Shown: in pieces, positions 14,301 to 29,014 of the stretch
Numbering within the stretch: position 1 is the stretch's first letter
Layout of the letters: every line of letters starts with the position of its first letter
From: Pogostemon cablin
Taxonomy: Eukaryota > Streptophyta > Magnoliopsida > Lamiales > Lamiaceae
Assembly: GCA_023678885.1 (NCBI GenBank)
Contig: CM043009.1
Span: 11,959,117-12,023,116, forward strand
Length of the DNA: 64,000 bases
Reading direction: 5' to 3'
Program-made: the position numbers and the translations under genes
The notes under the pieces: generated by a model
The model's input: the letters and a program-made list of their open reading frames with translations, nothing else
Databases searched by the model: none
What the model was told of the DNA's origin: nothing

Positions 14301-17300
14301 TCATTTCCTACGTCATGATGCACATTTAATTCAAAATGATGCACATTATATTAATCATGTTAAATATTTCCTTCATCATTATTCTCATTTCCTTCATTAT
14401 TGACCCGTATTTCCTTCATCACGATGTTCATTTCCTTTATCATGATGTATATTTACTTCATAATGATGCTCATTTCTTTCATAGGTACATTTCCTTCAAT
14501 ATGATATATATTTCCTTCATCATGACGTTCTTTCCTATGATGCATATTTCCTTCATCATGATGCACATTTCCTTCATCATGAGGCTCATTTCCTTCATCA
14601 TGATGCATATTTCTTTCATCATGAGGCTCATTTTCTTTGTCATGATGCATGTTTCCTTCTTCATGATGCTAATTTCCAACATCAAAATGCTTATTTCATT
14701 CATCATGATGCATATTTTCTTCATCATAATTCTCTTTTCCTATATCTTGATGCATATTTTCTTCATTATAACGTTCATTTCCATCAACATGATGATCATT
14801 TCCTTCATCATGACGATCATTTCCTTCTTTGTGATGCTTATTTCCTTCTTCATGATGTTCATTTCCATCATCATGATGCTCATTTCCTTCATCATGATGC
14901 ATATTTCCTTCATCATGATGCACATTTCCTTCATTATGATGCATATTTCCTTCAACATGATGTTCATTTCCATCATAATGATGCTTATTTCCTTAATCAT
15001 GATGCATATATCCTATCATGATGCTCATTTCCATCATCATGACGTTAATTTTATTGATCATGATGTATATTTCCTTCATCATGATGCTCATTTCCTAAAT
15101 CATGATGCATGTTTCCTAAATCACGATGCCCATTTCCAAAATCTTATTAATGGTTTCCTTCATCATGATACTCAATTCCTTTATCATGATGCATATTTCC
15201 TTCATCGTGGTGCTCATTTCCATCATCATGATTCTTATTTCCTTCATCATGATGCGTATTTCCTTCATCATGATACTCATTTCCTACATCACGATACTAA
15301 TTTCCTTCATAATGTTGCATATTTCCTATATCTTTATGGTCATTTCTTTCATCATGATGCATATTTCCTTCAAAATGATGCTCATTTCCTTGATTATGAT
15401 ACTCATTTTCTTCATCATGATACTCATTTCCATCATCATGATGCATATTTACTTCATCATGAAACATGTTTTCTTCATCATGATGCCTATTTCTTACATC
15501 ATGATCCTAATTTCCTTTATCACGATGCGTATTTCCTTCATCATGATGCTCATTTCCTACGTCATAATGCACATTTAATTCAAAATGATGCTCATTTCCT
15601 ACGTCATGATGCACATTTAATTCAAAATGATGCTCATTATATTAATCATGTTAAATATTTCCTTCATCATTATTCTCATTTCCTTCATTATTGACGCGTA
15701 TTTCCTTCATCACGATGCTCATTTCCTTTATCATTATGTATATTTACTTCATAGTGATGCTCATTTCCTTTATAGGTACATTTCCTTCATTAAGATACAT
15801 ATTTCCTTCAACATGACGTTCTTTCCTATGATGCATATTTCCTTCATCATGATCCATATTTCCTTCATCATGAGGCTCATTTCCTTCATCATGATGCATA
15901 TTTCTTTCATCATGAGGCTCATTTTCTTTGTCATGATGCATGTTTCTTTCATCATGATGCTAATTTCCAACATCAAAATTCTTATTTCATTCATCATGAT
16001 GCATATTTCCTTCATCATGATTCTCATTTCTTATATCATGATGCATATTTTCTTCATTATGATGTTCATTTCCATCAACATGATGATCATTTCCTTCATC
16101 ATGACGATCATTTCCTTCTTCATGACGATCATTTCCTTCTTCATGATGTTCATTTCCATCATCATGATGCTCATTTCCTTCATCATGATGCTCATTTCTG
16201 TCATCATGATGCATATTTCTTTCATCATGATGCACATTTCATTCATTATGATGCATATTTCTTTCAACATGATGTTCGTTTCCATCATAATGATGCTTAT
16301 TTCCTTCATCATGATGCATATATCCTTCATCATGACGCTCATTTCCATCATCATGATGCTAATTTCATTGATCATGATGTATATTTCATTCATCAAGATG
16401 CTCATTTCCTAAATCATGATACATGTTTCCTAAATCACGATGCCCATTTCTAAAATCTTATTAATGGTTTCCTTCATCATGATACTCAATTCCTTTATCA
16501 TGATGCATATTTCCTTCATCGTGGTGCTCATTTCCATCATCATGATTCTTATTTCCTTCATCATGATACGTATTCCCTTCATCATGATACTCATTTCCTA
16601 CATCACGATACTAATTTCCTTCATCACGTTGCATATTTTCCTACATCTTTATGGTTATTTCTTTCATCATGATGCATATTTCCTTCAAAATGATGATCAT
16701 TTCATACATTATGAGGCTCATTTCCTTGATCATGATACTCATTTCTTTCATCATGATGCTCATTTCCATCATCATGATGCATAAATCTATTATCATGATG
16801 CATATTTACTTCATCATGAAACATGTTTTCTTCATCATGATGCCTATTTCTTACATCATGATCCTCATTTCCTTCATCACGATGCGTATTCCTTCATCAT
16901 GATGCTCATTTCCAACGTCATGATGCACATTTAATTCAAAATGATGCTCGTTATATTAATCATGATAAATATTTCCTTCATCATGATTCTCATTTCCTTC
17001 ATTATTGACGCTTATTTCCTTCATCACGATGCTCATTTCCTTTATCATGATGTATATTTACTTCATAGTGATGCTCATTTCCTTTATAGGTACATTTCCT
17101 TCATTAAGATACATATTTCCTTCAACATGACGTTCTTTCCTATGATGCATATTTCCTTCATCATGATCCATATTTCCTTCATCATGAGGCTCATTTCCTT
17201 CATCATGATGCATATTTCTTTCATCATGAGGCTCATTTTCTTTGTCATGATGCATGTTTCTTTCTTCATGATGCTAATTTCCAACATCAAAATTCTTATT

Positions 17301-19770
17301 TCATTCATCATGATGCATATTTCCTTCATCATGATTCTCATTTCTTATATCATGATGCATATTTTCTTCATTATGATGTTCATTTCCATCAACATGATGA
17401 TCATTTCCTTCATCATGACGATCGTTTCCTTCTTTGTGATGCTTATTTCCTTCTTCATGATGTTCATTTCCATCATCATGATGCTCATTTCCTTCATCAT
17501 GATGCTCATTTCTGTCATCATGATGCATATTTCTTTCATCATGATGCACATTTCCTTCATTATGATGCATATTTCTTTCAACATGATGTTCATTTCCATC
17601 ATAATGATGCTTATTTCCTTCATCATGATGCATATATCCTTCATCATGACGCTCATTTCCATCATCATGATGCTAATTTCATTGATCATGATGTATATTT
17701 CATTCATCAGGATGCTCATTTCCTAAATCATGATGCATGTTTCCTAAATCACGATACTAATTTCCTTCATCACGTTGCATATTTTCCTACATCTTTATGG
17801 TTATTTCTTTCATCATGATGCATATTTCCTTCAAAATGATGATCATTTCATACATTATGTGGCTCATTTCCTTGATCATGATACTCATTTCTTTCATCAT
17901 GATGCTCATTTCCATCATCATGATGCATAAATCTATTATCATGATGCATATTTACTTCATCATGAAACATGTTTTCTTCATCATGATGCCTATTTCTTAC
18001 ATCATGATCCTCATTTCCTTCATCACGATGCGTATTTCCTTCATTATGATGCTCATTTCCAACGTCATGATGCACATTTAATTCAAAATGATGCTCGTTA
18101 TATTAATCATGATAAATATTTCCTTCATCATGATTCTCATTTCCTTCATTATTGACGCTTATTTCCTTCATCACGATGCTCATTTCCTTTATCATGATGT
18201 ATATTTACTTCATAATGATGCTCATTTCCTTCATAGGTACATTTCCTTCATTATGATACATATTTCCTTTATCATGACGTTCTTTCCCATGATGAATATT
18301 TCCATCATCATGATGCATATTTCCTTCATCATGAGGCCATTTCCTTCATCATGATGTATATTTCTTTCATTATGAGGCTCATTTTCTTTGTCATGATGCA
18401 TGTTTCCTTATTCATGATGCTAATTTCCAACATCAAAATGCCTATTTCATTCATCATGATGCATATTTCCTTCATCATGATTCTCATTTCCTATATCATG
18501 ATGCATATTTTCTTCATTATGATGTTCATTTCCATCAACATGATGATCATTTCCTTCATCATGACGATCATTTCCTTCTTTGTGATGCTTATTTCCTTCT
18601 TCATGATGTTCATTTCCATCATCATGATGCTCATTTCCTTCATCATGATGCTCATTTCTGTCATCATGATGCACATTTCCTTCATTATGATGCATATTTC
18701 CTTCAACATGATGTTCACTTCCATCATAATGATGCTTATTTCCTTCATCGTGATGCATATATCCTTCATCATGACGCTCATTTCCATCATCATGATGCTA
18801 ATTTCATTGATCATGTTGTATATTTCCTTCATCATGATGCTCATTTCCTAAATCATGATGCATGTTTCCTAGATCACGATGTCCATTTCCAAAATCTTAT
18901 TAATGGTTTCCTTCAACATGATACTCAATTCCTTTATCATTATGCATATTTCCTTCATCGTGGAGCTCATTTCCATCATCATGAATACTCATTTCCATAT
19001 CACGATACTAATTTCCTTCATCATGTTGCATATTTCCTACATCTTTATGGTAATTTCTTTCATCATGATGCATATTTCCTTCAAAATGATGCGCATTTCC
19101 TACATCATGAGGCTCATTTCCTTGATCATGATACTCATTTCCTTCATCATGATGCTCATTTCCATCATCATGATGCATAAAACTATCATCATGATGCATA
19201 TTTACTTCATCATGAAACATGTTTTCTTCATCATGATGCCTATTTCTTACATCATGATCTTCATTTCCTTCATCACGATGCTCATTTCCTACGTCATGAT
19301 ACACATTTAATTCAAAATGATGCTCGTTATATTAATCATGATAAATATTTCCTTCATCATGATTCTCATTTCCTTCATTATTGACACGTATTTCCTTCAT
19401 CACGATGCTCATTTCCTTTATCATGATGTATATATACTTCTTAATGATGCTCATTTCTTTCATAGGTACATTTCCTTCATTATGATACATATTTCCTTCA
19501 TCATGACGTTTTTTCCTATGATGAATATTTCCTTCATCATGATGCATATTTCCTTCATCATGAGGCTCATTTCCTTCATCATGATGCATATTTCTTTCAT
19601 CATGAGGCTTATTTTCTTTGTCATGATGCAGGTTTCCTTCTTCATGATGCTAATTTCCAACATCAAAATGCTTATTTCATTCATCATGATGCATATTTCC
19701 TTCATCATGATTCTCATTTTTTATATCATGATGCATATTTTCTTCATTATGATGTTCATTTCCATCAACA
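11386..19770 (+). repeat. Segmental duplication inside the array, copy A (about 8.4 kb)
   Basis: The stretch at about 11.4-16.4 kb is repeated at about 20.09-25.08 kb with a constant offset of 8664 bp. The stretch at 16.94-19.77 kb is repeated at 24.29-27.12 kb with an offset of 7350 bp. The 1314-bp difference equals one higher-order unit: 15627-16412 and 16941-17726 are tandem paralogues 1314 bp apart in copy A, and copy B has only one of them. Translated frames are identical or nearly so between copies (for example 12712-13206 and 21376-21870). Confidence 0.9.
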
Positions 19771-20049
19771 TGATGCTTATTTCCTTCTTCATGATGTTCA
19801 TTTCCATCATCATGATGCTCATTTCCTTCATCATGATACTCATTTCTGTCATCATGATGCATATTCCCTTCATCATGATGCACATTTCCTTTATTATGAT
19901 GCATATTTCCTTCAACATGGTGTTCATTTCCATCATAATGATGCTTATTATCTTCATCATGATGCATATATCCTATCATGACGCTCATTTCCATCATCAT
20001 GATGCTAATTTCATTGATCATGATGTATATTTCCTTCATCATGATGCTC

Positions 20050-23000
20050 ATTTCCTAAATCATGATGCATGTTTCCTAAATCACGATGCCCATTTCCAAA
20101 ATCTTATTAATGGTTTCCTTCATCATGATACTCAATTCCTTTATCATGATGCATATTTCCTTCATCGTGGTGCTCATTTCCATCATCATGATTCTTATTT
20201 CCTTCATCATGATTCGTATTTCCTTCATCATGATACTCATTTCCTACATCACGATACTAATTTCCTTCATCATGTTGCATATTTCCTATATCTTTATGGT
20301 CATTTCTTTCATCATGATGCATATTTCCTTCAAAATGATGCTCATTTCCTACATCATGAGGCTCATTTCCTTGATTATGATACTCATTTTCTTTATCATG
20401 ATACTCATTTCCATCATCATGATGCATATTTACTTCATCATGAAACATGTTTTCTTTATCATGATGCCTATTTCTTACATCATGATCCTAATTTCCTTCA
20501 TCACGATGCGTATTTCCTTCATCATGATGCTCATTTCCTACGTCATGATGAACATTTAATTCAAAATGATGCTCATTATATTAATCATGTTAAATATTTC
20601 CTTCATCATTATTCTCATTTCCTTCATTATTGACGCGTATTTCCTTCATCACGATGCTCATTTCCTTTATCATGATGTATATTTACTTCATAATGATGCT
20701 CATTTCCTTTATAGGTACATTTCCTTCATTAAGATACATATTTCCTTCATCATGACGTTCTTTCCTATGATGCATATTTCCTTCATCATGATCCATATTT
20801 CCTTCATCATGAGGCTCATTTCCTTCATCATGATGCATATTTCTTTCATCATGCGGCTCATTTTCTTTGTCATGATGCATGTTTCCTTCTTCATGATGCT
20901 AATTTCCAACATCAAAATGCTTATTTCATTCATCATGATGCATATTTCCTTCATCATGATTCTCATTTCTTATATCATGATGCATATTTCTTCATTATGA
21001 TGTTCATTTCCATCAACATGATGATTATTTCCTTCATCATGACGATCATTTTCTTCTTTGTGATGCTTATTTCCTTCTTCATGATGTTCATTTCCATCAT
21101 CATGATGCTCATTTCCTTCATCATGATACTCATTTCTGTCATCATGATGCATATTCCCTTCATCATGATGCACATTTCCTTTATTATGATGCATATTTCC
21201 TTCAACATGGTGTTCATTTCCATCATAATGATGCTTATTATCTTCATCATGATGCATATATCCTATCATGACGCTCATTTCCATCATCATGATGCTAATT
21301 TCATTGATCATGATGTATATTTCCTTCATCATGATGCTCATTTCCTAAATCATGATGCATGTTTCCTAAATCACGATGCCCATTTCCAAAATCTTATTAA
21401 TGATTTCCTTCATCATGATACTCAATTCCTTTATCATGATGCATATTTCCTTCATCGTGGTGCTCATTTCCATCATCATGATTCTTATTTCCTTCATCAT
21501 GATGCGTATTTCCTTCATCATGATACTCATTTCCTACATTACGATACTAATTTCCTTCATCATGTTGCATATTTCCTACATCTTTATGGTCATTTCTTTC
21601 ATCATGATGCATATTTCCTTCAAAATGATGCTCATTTCCTACATTATGAGGCTCATTTCCTTGATCATGATACTCATTTCCTTCATCATGATGCTCATTT
21701 CCATCATCATGATGTATAAATCTAACATCATGTTGCATATTTACTTCATCATGAAACATGTTTTCTTCATCATGATGCCTATTTCTTACATCATGATCCT
21801 CATTTCCTTCATCATGATGCGTATTTCCTTCATCATGATGCTCATTTCCTACGTCATGATGCACATTTAATTCAAAATGATGCTCGTTATATTAATCATG
21901 ATAAATATTTCCTTCATCATGATTCTCATTTCCTTCATTATTGACGCGTATTTCCTTCATCACGATGCTCATTTCCTTTATCATGATGTAAATTTACTTC
22001 ATAATGATGCTCATTTCCTTCATAGGTACATTTCCTTCATTATGATATATATTTCCTTTATCATGACGTTCTTTCCCATGATGAATATTTTCATCATCAT
22101 GATGCATATTTCCTTCATCATGAGGCCCATTTCCTTCATCATGATGCATATTTCTTTCATCATGAGGCTCATTTTCTTTGTCATGATGCATGTTTCCTTC
22201 TTCATGATGCTAATTTCCAACATCAAAATGCTTATTTCATTCATCATGATGCACATTTCCTTCATCATGGGGCTCATTTCCTTCATCATGATGCATATTT
22301 CTTTCATCATGAGGCTCATTTTCTTTGTCATGATGCATGTTTCCTTCTTCATGATGCGAATTTCCAACATCAAAATGCTTATTTCATTCATCATGATGCA
22401 TATTTCCTTCATCATAATTCTCATTTCCTATATCATGATGCATATTTTCTTCATTATGATGTTCATTTCCATCAACATGATGATCATTTCCTTCATCATG
22501 ACGATCATTTCCTTCTTTGTAATGCTTATTTCCTTCTTCATGATATTCATTTCCATCATCATGCTCATTTCCTTCATCATGATGCTCATTTCTGTCATCA
22601 TGATGCATATTTCCTTCATCATGATACACATTTCCTTCATTATGATGCATATTTCCTTCAACATGATGTTCATTTTTCATCATAATGATGCTTATTTCCT
22701 TCATCATGATGCATATATCCTTCATCATGACGCTCATTTCCATCATCATGATGCTAATTTCATTGATCATGATGTATATTTCCTTCATCATGATGCTCAT
22801 TTCCTTCATCATGATGCTCATTTCCATCATCATGATGCATAAATCTATCATCATGTTGCATATTTACTTCATCATGAAACATGTTTTCTTCATCATGATG
22901 CCTATTTATTACATCATGATCCTCATTTCCTTCATCATGATGCGTATTTCCTTCATCATGATGCTCATTTCCTACGTCATGATGCACATTTAATTCAAAA

Positions 23001-26000
23001 TGATGCTCATTATATTAATCATGTTAAATATTTCCTTCATCATTATTCTCATTTCCTTCATTATTGACCCGTATTTCCTTCATCACGATGTTCATTTCCT
23101 TTATCATGATGTATATTTACTTCATAATGATGCTCATTTCTTTCATAGGTACATTTCCTTCAATATGATATATATTTCCTTCATCATGACGTTCTTTCCT
23201 ATGATGCATATTTCCTTCATCATGATGCACATTTCCTTCATCATGAGGCTCATTTCCTTCATCATGATGCATATTTCTTTCATCATGAGGCTCATTTTCT
23301 TTGTCATGATGCATGTTTCCTTCTTCATGATGCTAATTTCCAACATCAAAATGCTTATTTCATTCATCATGATGCATATTTTCTTCATCATAATTCTCTT
23401 TTCCTATATCTTGATGCATATTTTCTTCATTATAACGTTCATTTCCATCAACATGATGATCATTTCCTTCATCATGACGATCATTTCCTTCTTTGTGATG
23501 CTTATTTCCTTCTTCATGATGTTCATTTCCATCATCATGATGCTCATTTCCTTCATCATGATGCATATTTCCTTCATCATGATGCACATTTCCTTCATTA
23601 TGATGCATATTTCCTTCAACATGATGTTCATTTCCATCATAATGATGCTTATTTCCTTAATCATGATGCATATATCCTATCATGATGCTCATTTCCATCA
23701 TCATGACGTTAATTTTATTGATCATGATGTATATTTCCTTCATCATGATGCTCATTTCCTAAATCATGATGCATGTTTCCTAAATCACGATGCCCATTTC
23801 CAAAATCTTATTAATGGTTTCCTTCATCATGATACTCAATTCCTTTATCATGATGCATATTTCCTTCATCGTGGTGCTCATTTCCATCATCATGATTCTT
23901 ATTTCCTTCATCATGATGCGTATTTCCTTCATCATGATACTCATTTCCTACATCACGATACTAATTTCCTTCATAATGTTGCATATTTCCTATATCTTTA
24001 TGGTCATTTCTTTCATCATGATGCATATTTCCTTCAAAATGATGCTCATTTCCTTGATTATGATACTCATTTTCTTCATCATGATACTCATTTCCATCAT
24101 CATGATGCATATTTACTTCATCATGAAACATGTTTTCTTCATCATGATGCCTATTTCTTACATCATGATCCTAATTTCCTTTATCACGATGCGTATTTCC
24201 TTCATCATGATGCTCATTTCCTACGTCATAATGCACATTTAATTCAAAATGATGCTCATTTCCTACGTCATGATGCACATTTAATTCAAAATGATGCTCA
24301 TTATATTAATCATGTTAAATATTTCCTTCATCATTATTCTCATTTCCTTCATTATTGACGCGTATTTCCTTCATCACGATGCTCATTTCCTTTATCATGA
24401 TGTATATTTACTTCATAGTGATGCTCATTTCCTTTATAGGTACATTTCCTTCATTAAGATACATATTTCCTTCAACATGACGTTCTTTCCTATGATGCAT
24501 ATTTCCTTCATCATGATCCATATTTCCTTCATCATGAGGCTCATTTCCTTCATCATGATGCATATTTCTTTCATCATGAGGCTCATTTTCTTTGTCATGA
24601 TGCATGTTTCTTTCTTCATGATGCTAATTTCCAACATCAAAATTCTTATTTCATTCATCATGATGCATATTTCCTTCATCATGATTCTCATTTCTTATAT
24701 CATGATGCATATTTTCTTCATTATGATGTTCATTTCCATCAACATGATGATCATTTCCTTTATCATGACGATCATTTCCTTCTTTGTGATGCTTATTTCC
24801 TTCTTCATGATGTTCATTTCCATCATCATGATGCTCATTTCCTTCATCATGATGCTCATTTCTGTCATCATGATGCATATTTCTTTCATCATGATGCACA
24901 TTTCCTTCATTATGATGCATATTTCTTTCAACATGATGTTCATTTCCATCATAATGATGCTTATTTCCTTCATCATGATGCATATATCCTTCATCATGAC
25001 GCTCATTTCCATCATCATGATGCTAATTTCATTGATCATGATGTATATTTCATTCATCAGGATGCTCATTTCCTAAATCATGATGCATGTTTCCTAAATC
25101 ACGATACTAATTTCCTTCATCACGTTGCATATTTTCCTACATCTTTATGGTTATTTCTTTCATCATGATGCATATTTCCTTCAAAATGATGATCATTTCA
25201 TACATTATGTGGCTCATTTCCTTGATCATGATTCTCATTTCTTTCATCATGATGCTCATTTCCATCATCATGATGCATAAATCTATTATCATGATGCATA
25301 TTTACTTCATCATGAAACATGTTTTCTTCATCATGATGCCTATTTCTTACATCATGATCCTCATTTCCTTCATCACGATGCGTATTTCCTTCATTATGAT
25401 GCTCATTTCCAACGTCATGATGCACATTTAATTCAAAATGATGCTCGTTATATTAATCATGATAAATATTTCCTTCATCATGATTCTCATTTCCTTCATT
25501 ATTGACGCTTATTTCCTTCATCACGATGCTCATTTCCTTTATCATGATGTATATTTACTTCATAATGATGCTCATTTCCTTCATAGGTACATTTCCTTCA
25601 TTATGATACATATTTCCTTTATCATGACGTTCTTTCCCATGATGAATATTTCCATCATCATGATGCATATTTCCTTCATCATGAGGCCATTTCCTTCATC
25701 ATGATGTATATTTCTTTCATTATGAGGCTCATTTTCTTTGTCATGATGCATGTTTCCTTATTCATGATGCTAATTTCCAACATCAAAATGCCTATTTCAT
25801 TCATCATGATGCATATTTCCTTCATCATGATTCTCATTTCCTATATCATGATGCATATTTTCTTCATTATGATGTTCATTTCCATCAACATGATGATCAT
25901 TTCCTTCATCATGACGATCATTTCCTTCTTTGTGATGCTTATTTCCTTCTTCATGATGTTCATTTCCATCATCATGATGCTCATTTCCTTCATCATGATG

Positions 26001-27120
26001 CTCATTTCTGTCATCATGATGCACATTTCCTTCATTATGATGCATATTTCCTTCAACATGATGTTCACTTCCATCATAATGATGCTTATTTCCTTCATCG
26101 TGATGCATATATCCTTCATCATGACGCTCATTTCCATCATCATGATGCTAATTTCATTGATCATGTTGTATATTTCCTTCATCATGATGCTCATTTCCTA
26201 AATCATGATGCATGTTTCCTAGATCACGATGTCCATTTCCAAAATCTTATTAATGGTTTCCTTCAACATGATACTCAATTCCTTTATCATTATGCATATT
26301 TCCTTCATCGTGGAGCTCATTTCCATCATCATGAATACTCATTTCCATATCACGATACTAATTTCCTTCATCATGTTGCATATTTCCTACATCTTTATGG
26401 TAATTTCTTTCATCATGATGCATATTTCCTTCAAAATGATGCCCATTTCCTACATCATGAGGCTCATTTCCTTGATCATGATACTCATTTCCTTCATCAT
26501 GATGCTCATTTCCATCATCATGATGCATAAAACTATCATCATGATGCATATTTACTTCATCATGAAACATGTTTTCTTCATCATGATGCCTATTTCTTAC
26601 ATCATGATCCTCATTTCCTTCATCACGATGCTCATTTCCTACGTCATGATACACATTTAATTCAAAATGATGCTCGTTATATTAATCATGATAAATATTT
26701 CCTTCATCATGATTCTCATTTCCTTCATTATTGACACGTATTTCCTTCATCACGATGCTCATTTCCTTTATCATGATGTATATTTACTTCTTAATGATGC
26801 TCATTTCTTTCATAGGTACATTTCCTTCATTATGATACATATTTCCTTCATCATGACGTTTTTTCCTATGATGAATATTTCCTTCATCATGATGCATATT
26901 TCCTTCATCATGAGGCTCATTTCCTTCATCATGATGCATATTTCTTTCATCATGAGGCTTATTTTCTTTGTCATGATGCAGGTTTCCTTCTTCATGATGC
27001 TAATTTCCAACATCAAAATGCTTATTTCATTCATCATGATGCATATTTCCTTCATCATGATTCTCATTTTTTATATCATGATGCATATTTTCTTCATTAT
27101 GATGTTCATTTCCATCAACA
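20050..27120 (+). repeat. Segmental duplication inside the array, copy B (about 7.0 kb)
   Basis: Partner of the 11.4-19.8 kb block. The left joint is mosaic: 19770-20050 resembles 12396-12677 (offset about 7374), and from about 20050-20110 the sequence follows 11386 onward (offset 8664). The right end diverges near 27120, where copy B keeps a TGATGATCATTTCC stretch that copy A lacks near 19770. Copies differ by isolated substitutions such as G/A in TTAATGGTTTCC against TTAATGATTTCC and an Arg/His change in one frame. Confidence 0.88.
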
Positions 27121-29014
27121 TGATGATCATTTCCTTCTTTGTGATGCTTATTTCCTTCTTCATGATGTTCATTTCAATCATCATGATGCTCATTTCCTTC
27201 ATCATGATGCTCATTTCTGTCATCATGATGCACATTTCCTTCATTATGATGCACATTTCCTTCAACATGATGTTCATTTCCATCATAATGATGCTTATTT
27301 CCTTCATCGTGATGCATATATCCTTCATCATGATGCTCATTTCCATCATCATGATGCTAATTTCATTGATCATGATGTATATTTCCTTCATCATAATGCT
27401 CATTTCCAAAATCATGATGCATGTTTCCTAAATCACGATGTCCATTTCCAAAATCTTATTAATAGTTTCCTTCATCATGATACTCAATTCCTTTATCATG
27501 ATGCATATTTTCTTCATCGTGGTGCTCATTTCCATCATCATGATTCTTATTTCCTTCATCATTATGCGTATTTCCTTCATCATGATACTCATTTTCTACA
27601 TCACGATACTAATTTCCTTCATCTTGTTGCATATTTCCTACATCTTTATGGTCATTTCTTTCATCATAATGCATATTTCATTCAAAATGATGCTCATTTC
27701 CGACATTATAAGGCTCATTTCCTTGATCATGATACTCATTTCCTTCATCATGATGCTCATTTCTATCATCATGATGCATAAATCTATCATCATGATGCAT
27801 ATTTACTTCATCATGAAACATGATTTCTTCATCATGATGCCTATTTCTTACATCATGATCCTCATTTCCTTCATCACGATGCGTATTTCCTTCATCATGA
27901 TGCTCATTTCTTACGTCATGATGCACATTTAATTCAAAATGATGCTCGTTATATTAATCATGATAAATATTTTCTTCATCATGATTCTCATTTCCTTCTT
28001 TATTGACGCGTATTTCCTTCATCACGATGCTCATTTCCTTTATCATGATGTATATTTACTTCATAATGATGCTCATTTCCTTCATAGGAACATTTCCTTC
28101 ATTATGATACATATTTCCTTTATCATGACGTTCTTTCCTATGATGCATATTTCCTTCATCATGATGTATATTTTCTTCATCATGATGCTCATTCATGTCA
28201 TCATGATGCTCATTTCTATCATCATGATGCTCATTTTCTTCGTCATATGCTTATTTCCTTCATCATGATACCTATTTTCTTCATCATGATGATCATTCCT
28301 ACGTCATTATGGTCATTTCCTTCATCATGATGCATATTTCTTTCATCATGAGGCTCATTTTCTTTGTCATGATGCATGTTTCCTTCTTCATGATGCTAAT
28401 TTCCAACATCAAAATGCTTATTTCATTCATCATGATGCATATTTCCTTCATCATGATTCTCATTTCTTATATCATGATGCATATTTTCTTCATTATGATG
28501 TTCATTTCCATCAACATGATGATCATTTCCTTCATCATGACGATCATTTCCTTCTTTGTGATGCTTTTTTCCTTCTTCATGCTGTTCATTTCCCTCATCA
28601 TGATGCTCATTTTCTTCATCATGATGCTCATTTCTGTCATCATGATGCATATTTCTTTCATCATGATGCACATTTCCTTCATTATGATGCATATTTCCTT
28701 CATCATGATACCTATTTTCTTCATCATGATGATCATTTCCTACATCATTATGGTCATTTCCTTCATCATGATGCTCATTTCCTTCATCATTATGCATATT
28801 ATCTTCATGATAATGCTTATTTCTATCATCTTAATGATCGTTTCTATTATCATGATGCTCATTTCTTTCATCTTGATGCATATTTCCATCATCATGATTT
28901 TTATTTCCATCATCACGATGCTTATTTCCTTTATCTTGATGCATATTTACTTCATCATGATTCTGATTTCCATCATCATGATGCTCATTTCCTTAATCAT
29001 GATGCATATTTCCA
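27121..29014 (+). repeat. Distal end of the 21-bp array, more degenerate monomers
   Basis: After the last clear landmark (27438) the units become less regular: more TTAT, TTGATG and CTATC variants, and no long repeat of other parts of the array. The last recognisable monomers are near 28990-29014, where the sequence passes into AT-rich DNA beginning AGGTTATAACC. Degeneration at an array edge is what unequal exchange models predict, because edge copies homogenise less. Confidence 0.75.

Larger units (their letters stand above)
1..29014 (+). repeat. 21-bp tandem satellite/minisatellite array, about 29 kb, open at the left edge
   Basis: About 1,380 head-to-tail copies of a 21-bp unit with core TTTCCTTCATCATGATGC followed by variable bases (usually TCA, ATA or ACA). 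All copies in this block share one orientation. Each consensus unit contains the perfect 10-bp palindrome CATCATGATG. The plus strand is pyrimidine-rich and the sequence is AT-rich. Because the period is seven codons, four of the six frames run open for hundreds of codons as heptad repeats (plus strand: MHISFIM-like and HHDAHFL-like; minus strand: HHDEGNE-like and MMKEICI-like). The other two frames stop in nearly every unit. No coding function is supported. The array is already under way at base 1 and ends near 29014. Confidence 0.97.

Noticed and set aside
1..29014. Very long open reading frames (up to 452 codons, for example 14336-15694 and 23000-24358) encoding heptad-repeat peptides
   Set aside because: They follow from a 21-bp repeat with no stop in the chosen register. 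Frames are open on both strands at once, have no non-repeat domain or defined start, and change with each indel.
1..29014. CRISPR-like regular repeats
   Set aside because: The repeats are head to tail with no unique spacers, in a plant-type sequence with no cas genes.
1..29014. Telomeric or interstitial telomeric repeat
   Set aside because: The monomer is not TTTAGGG or any telomere-type unit.
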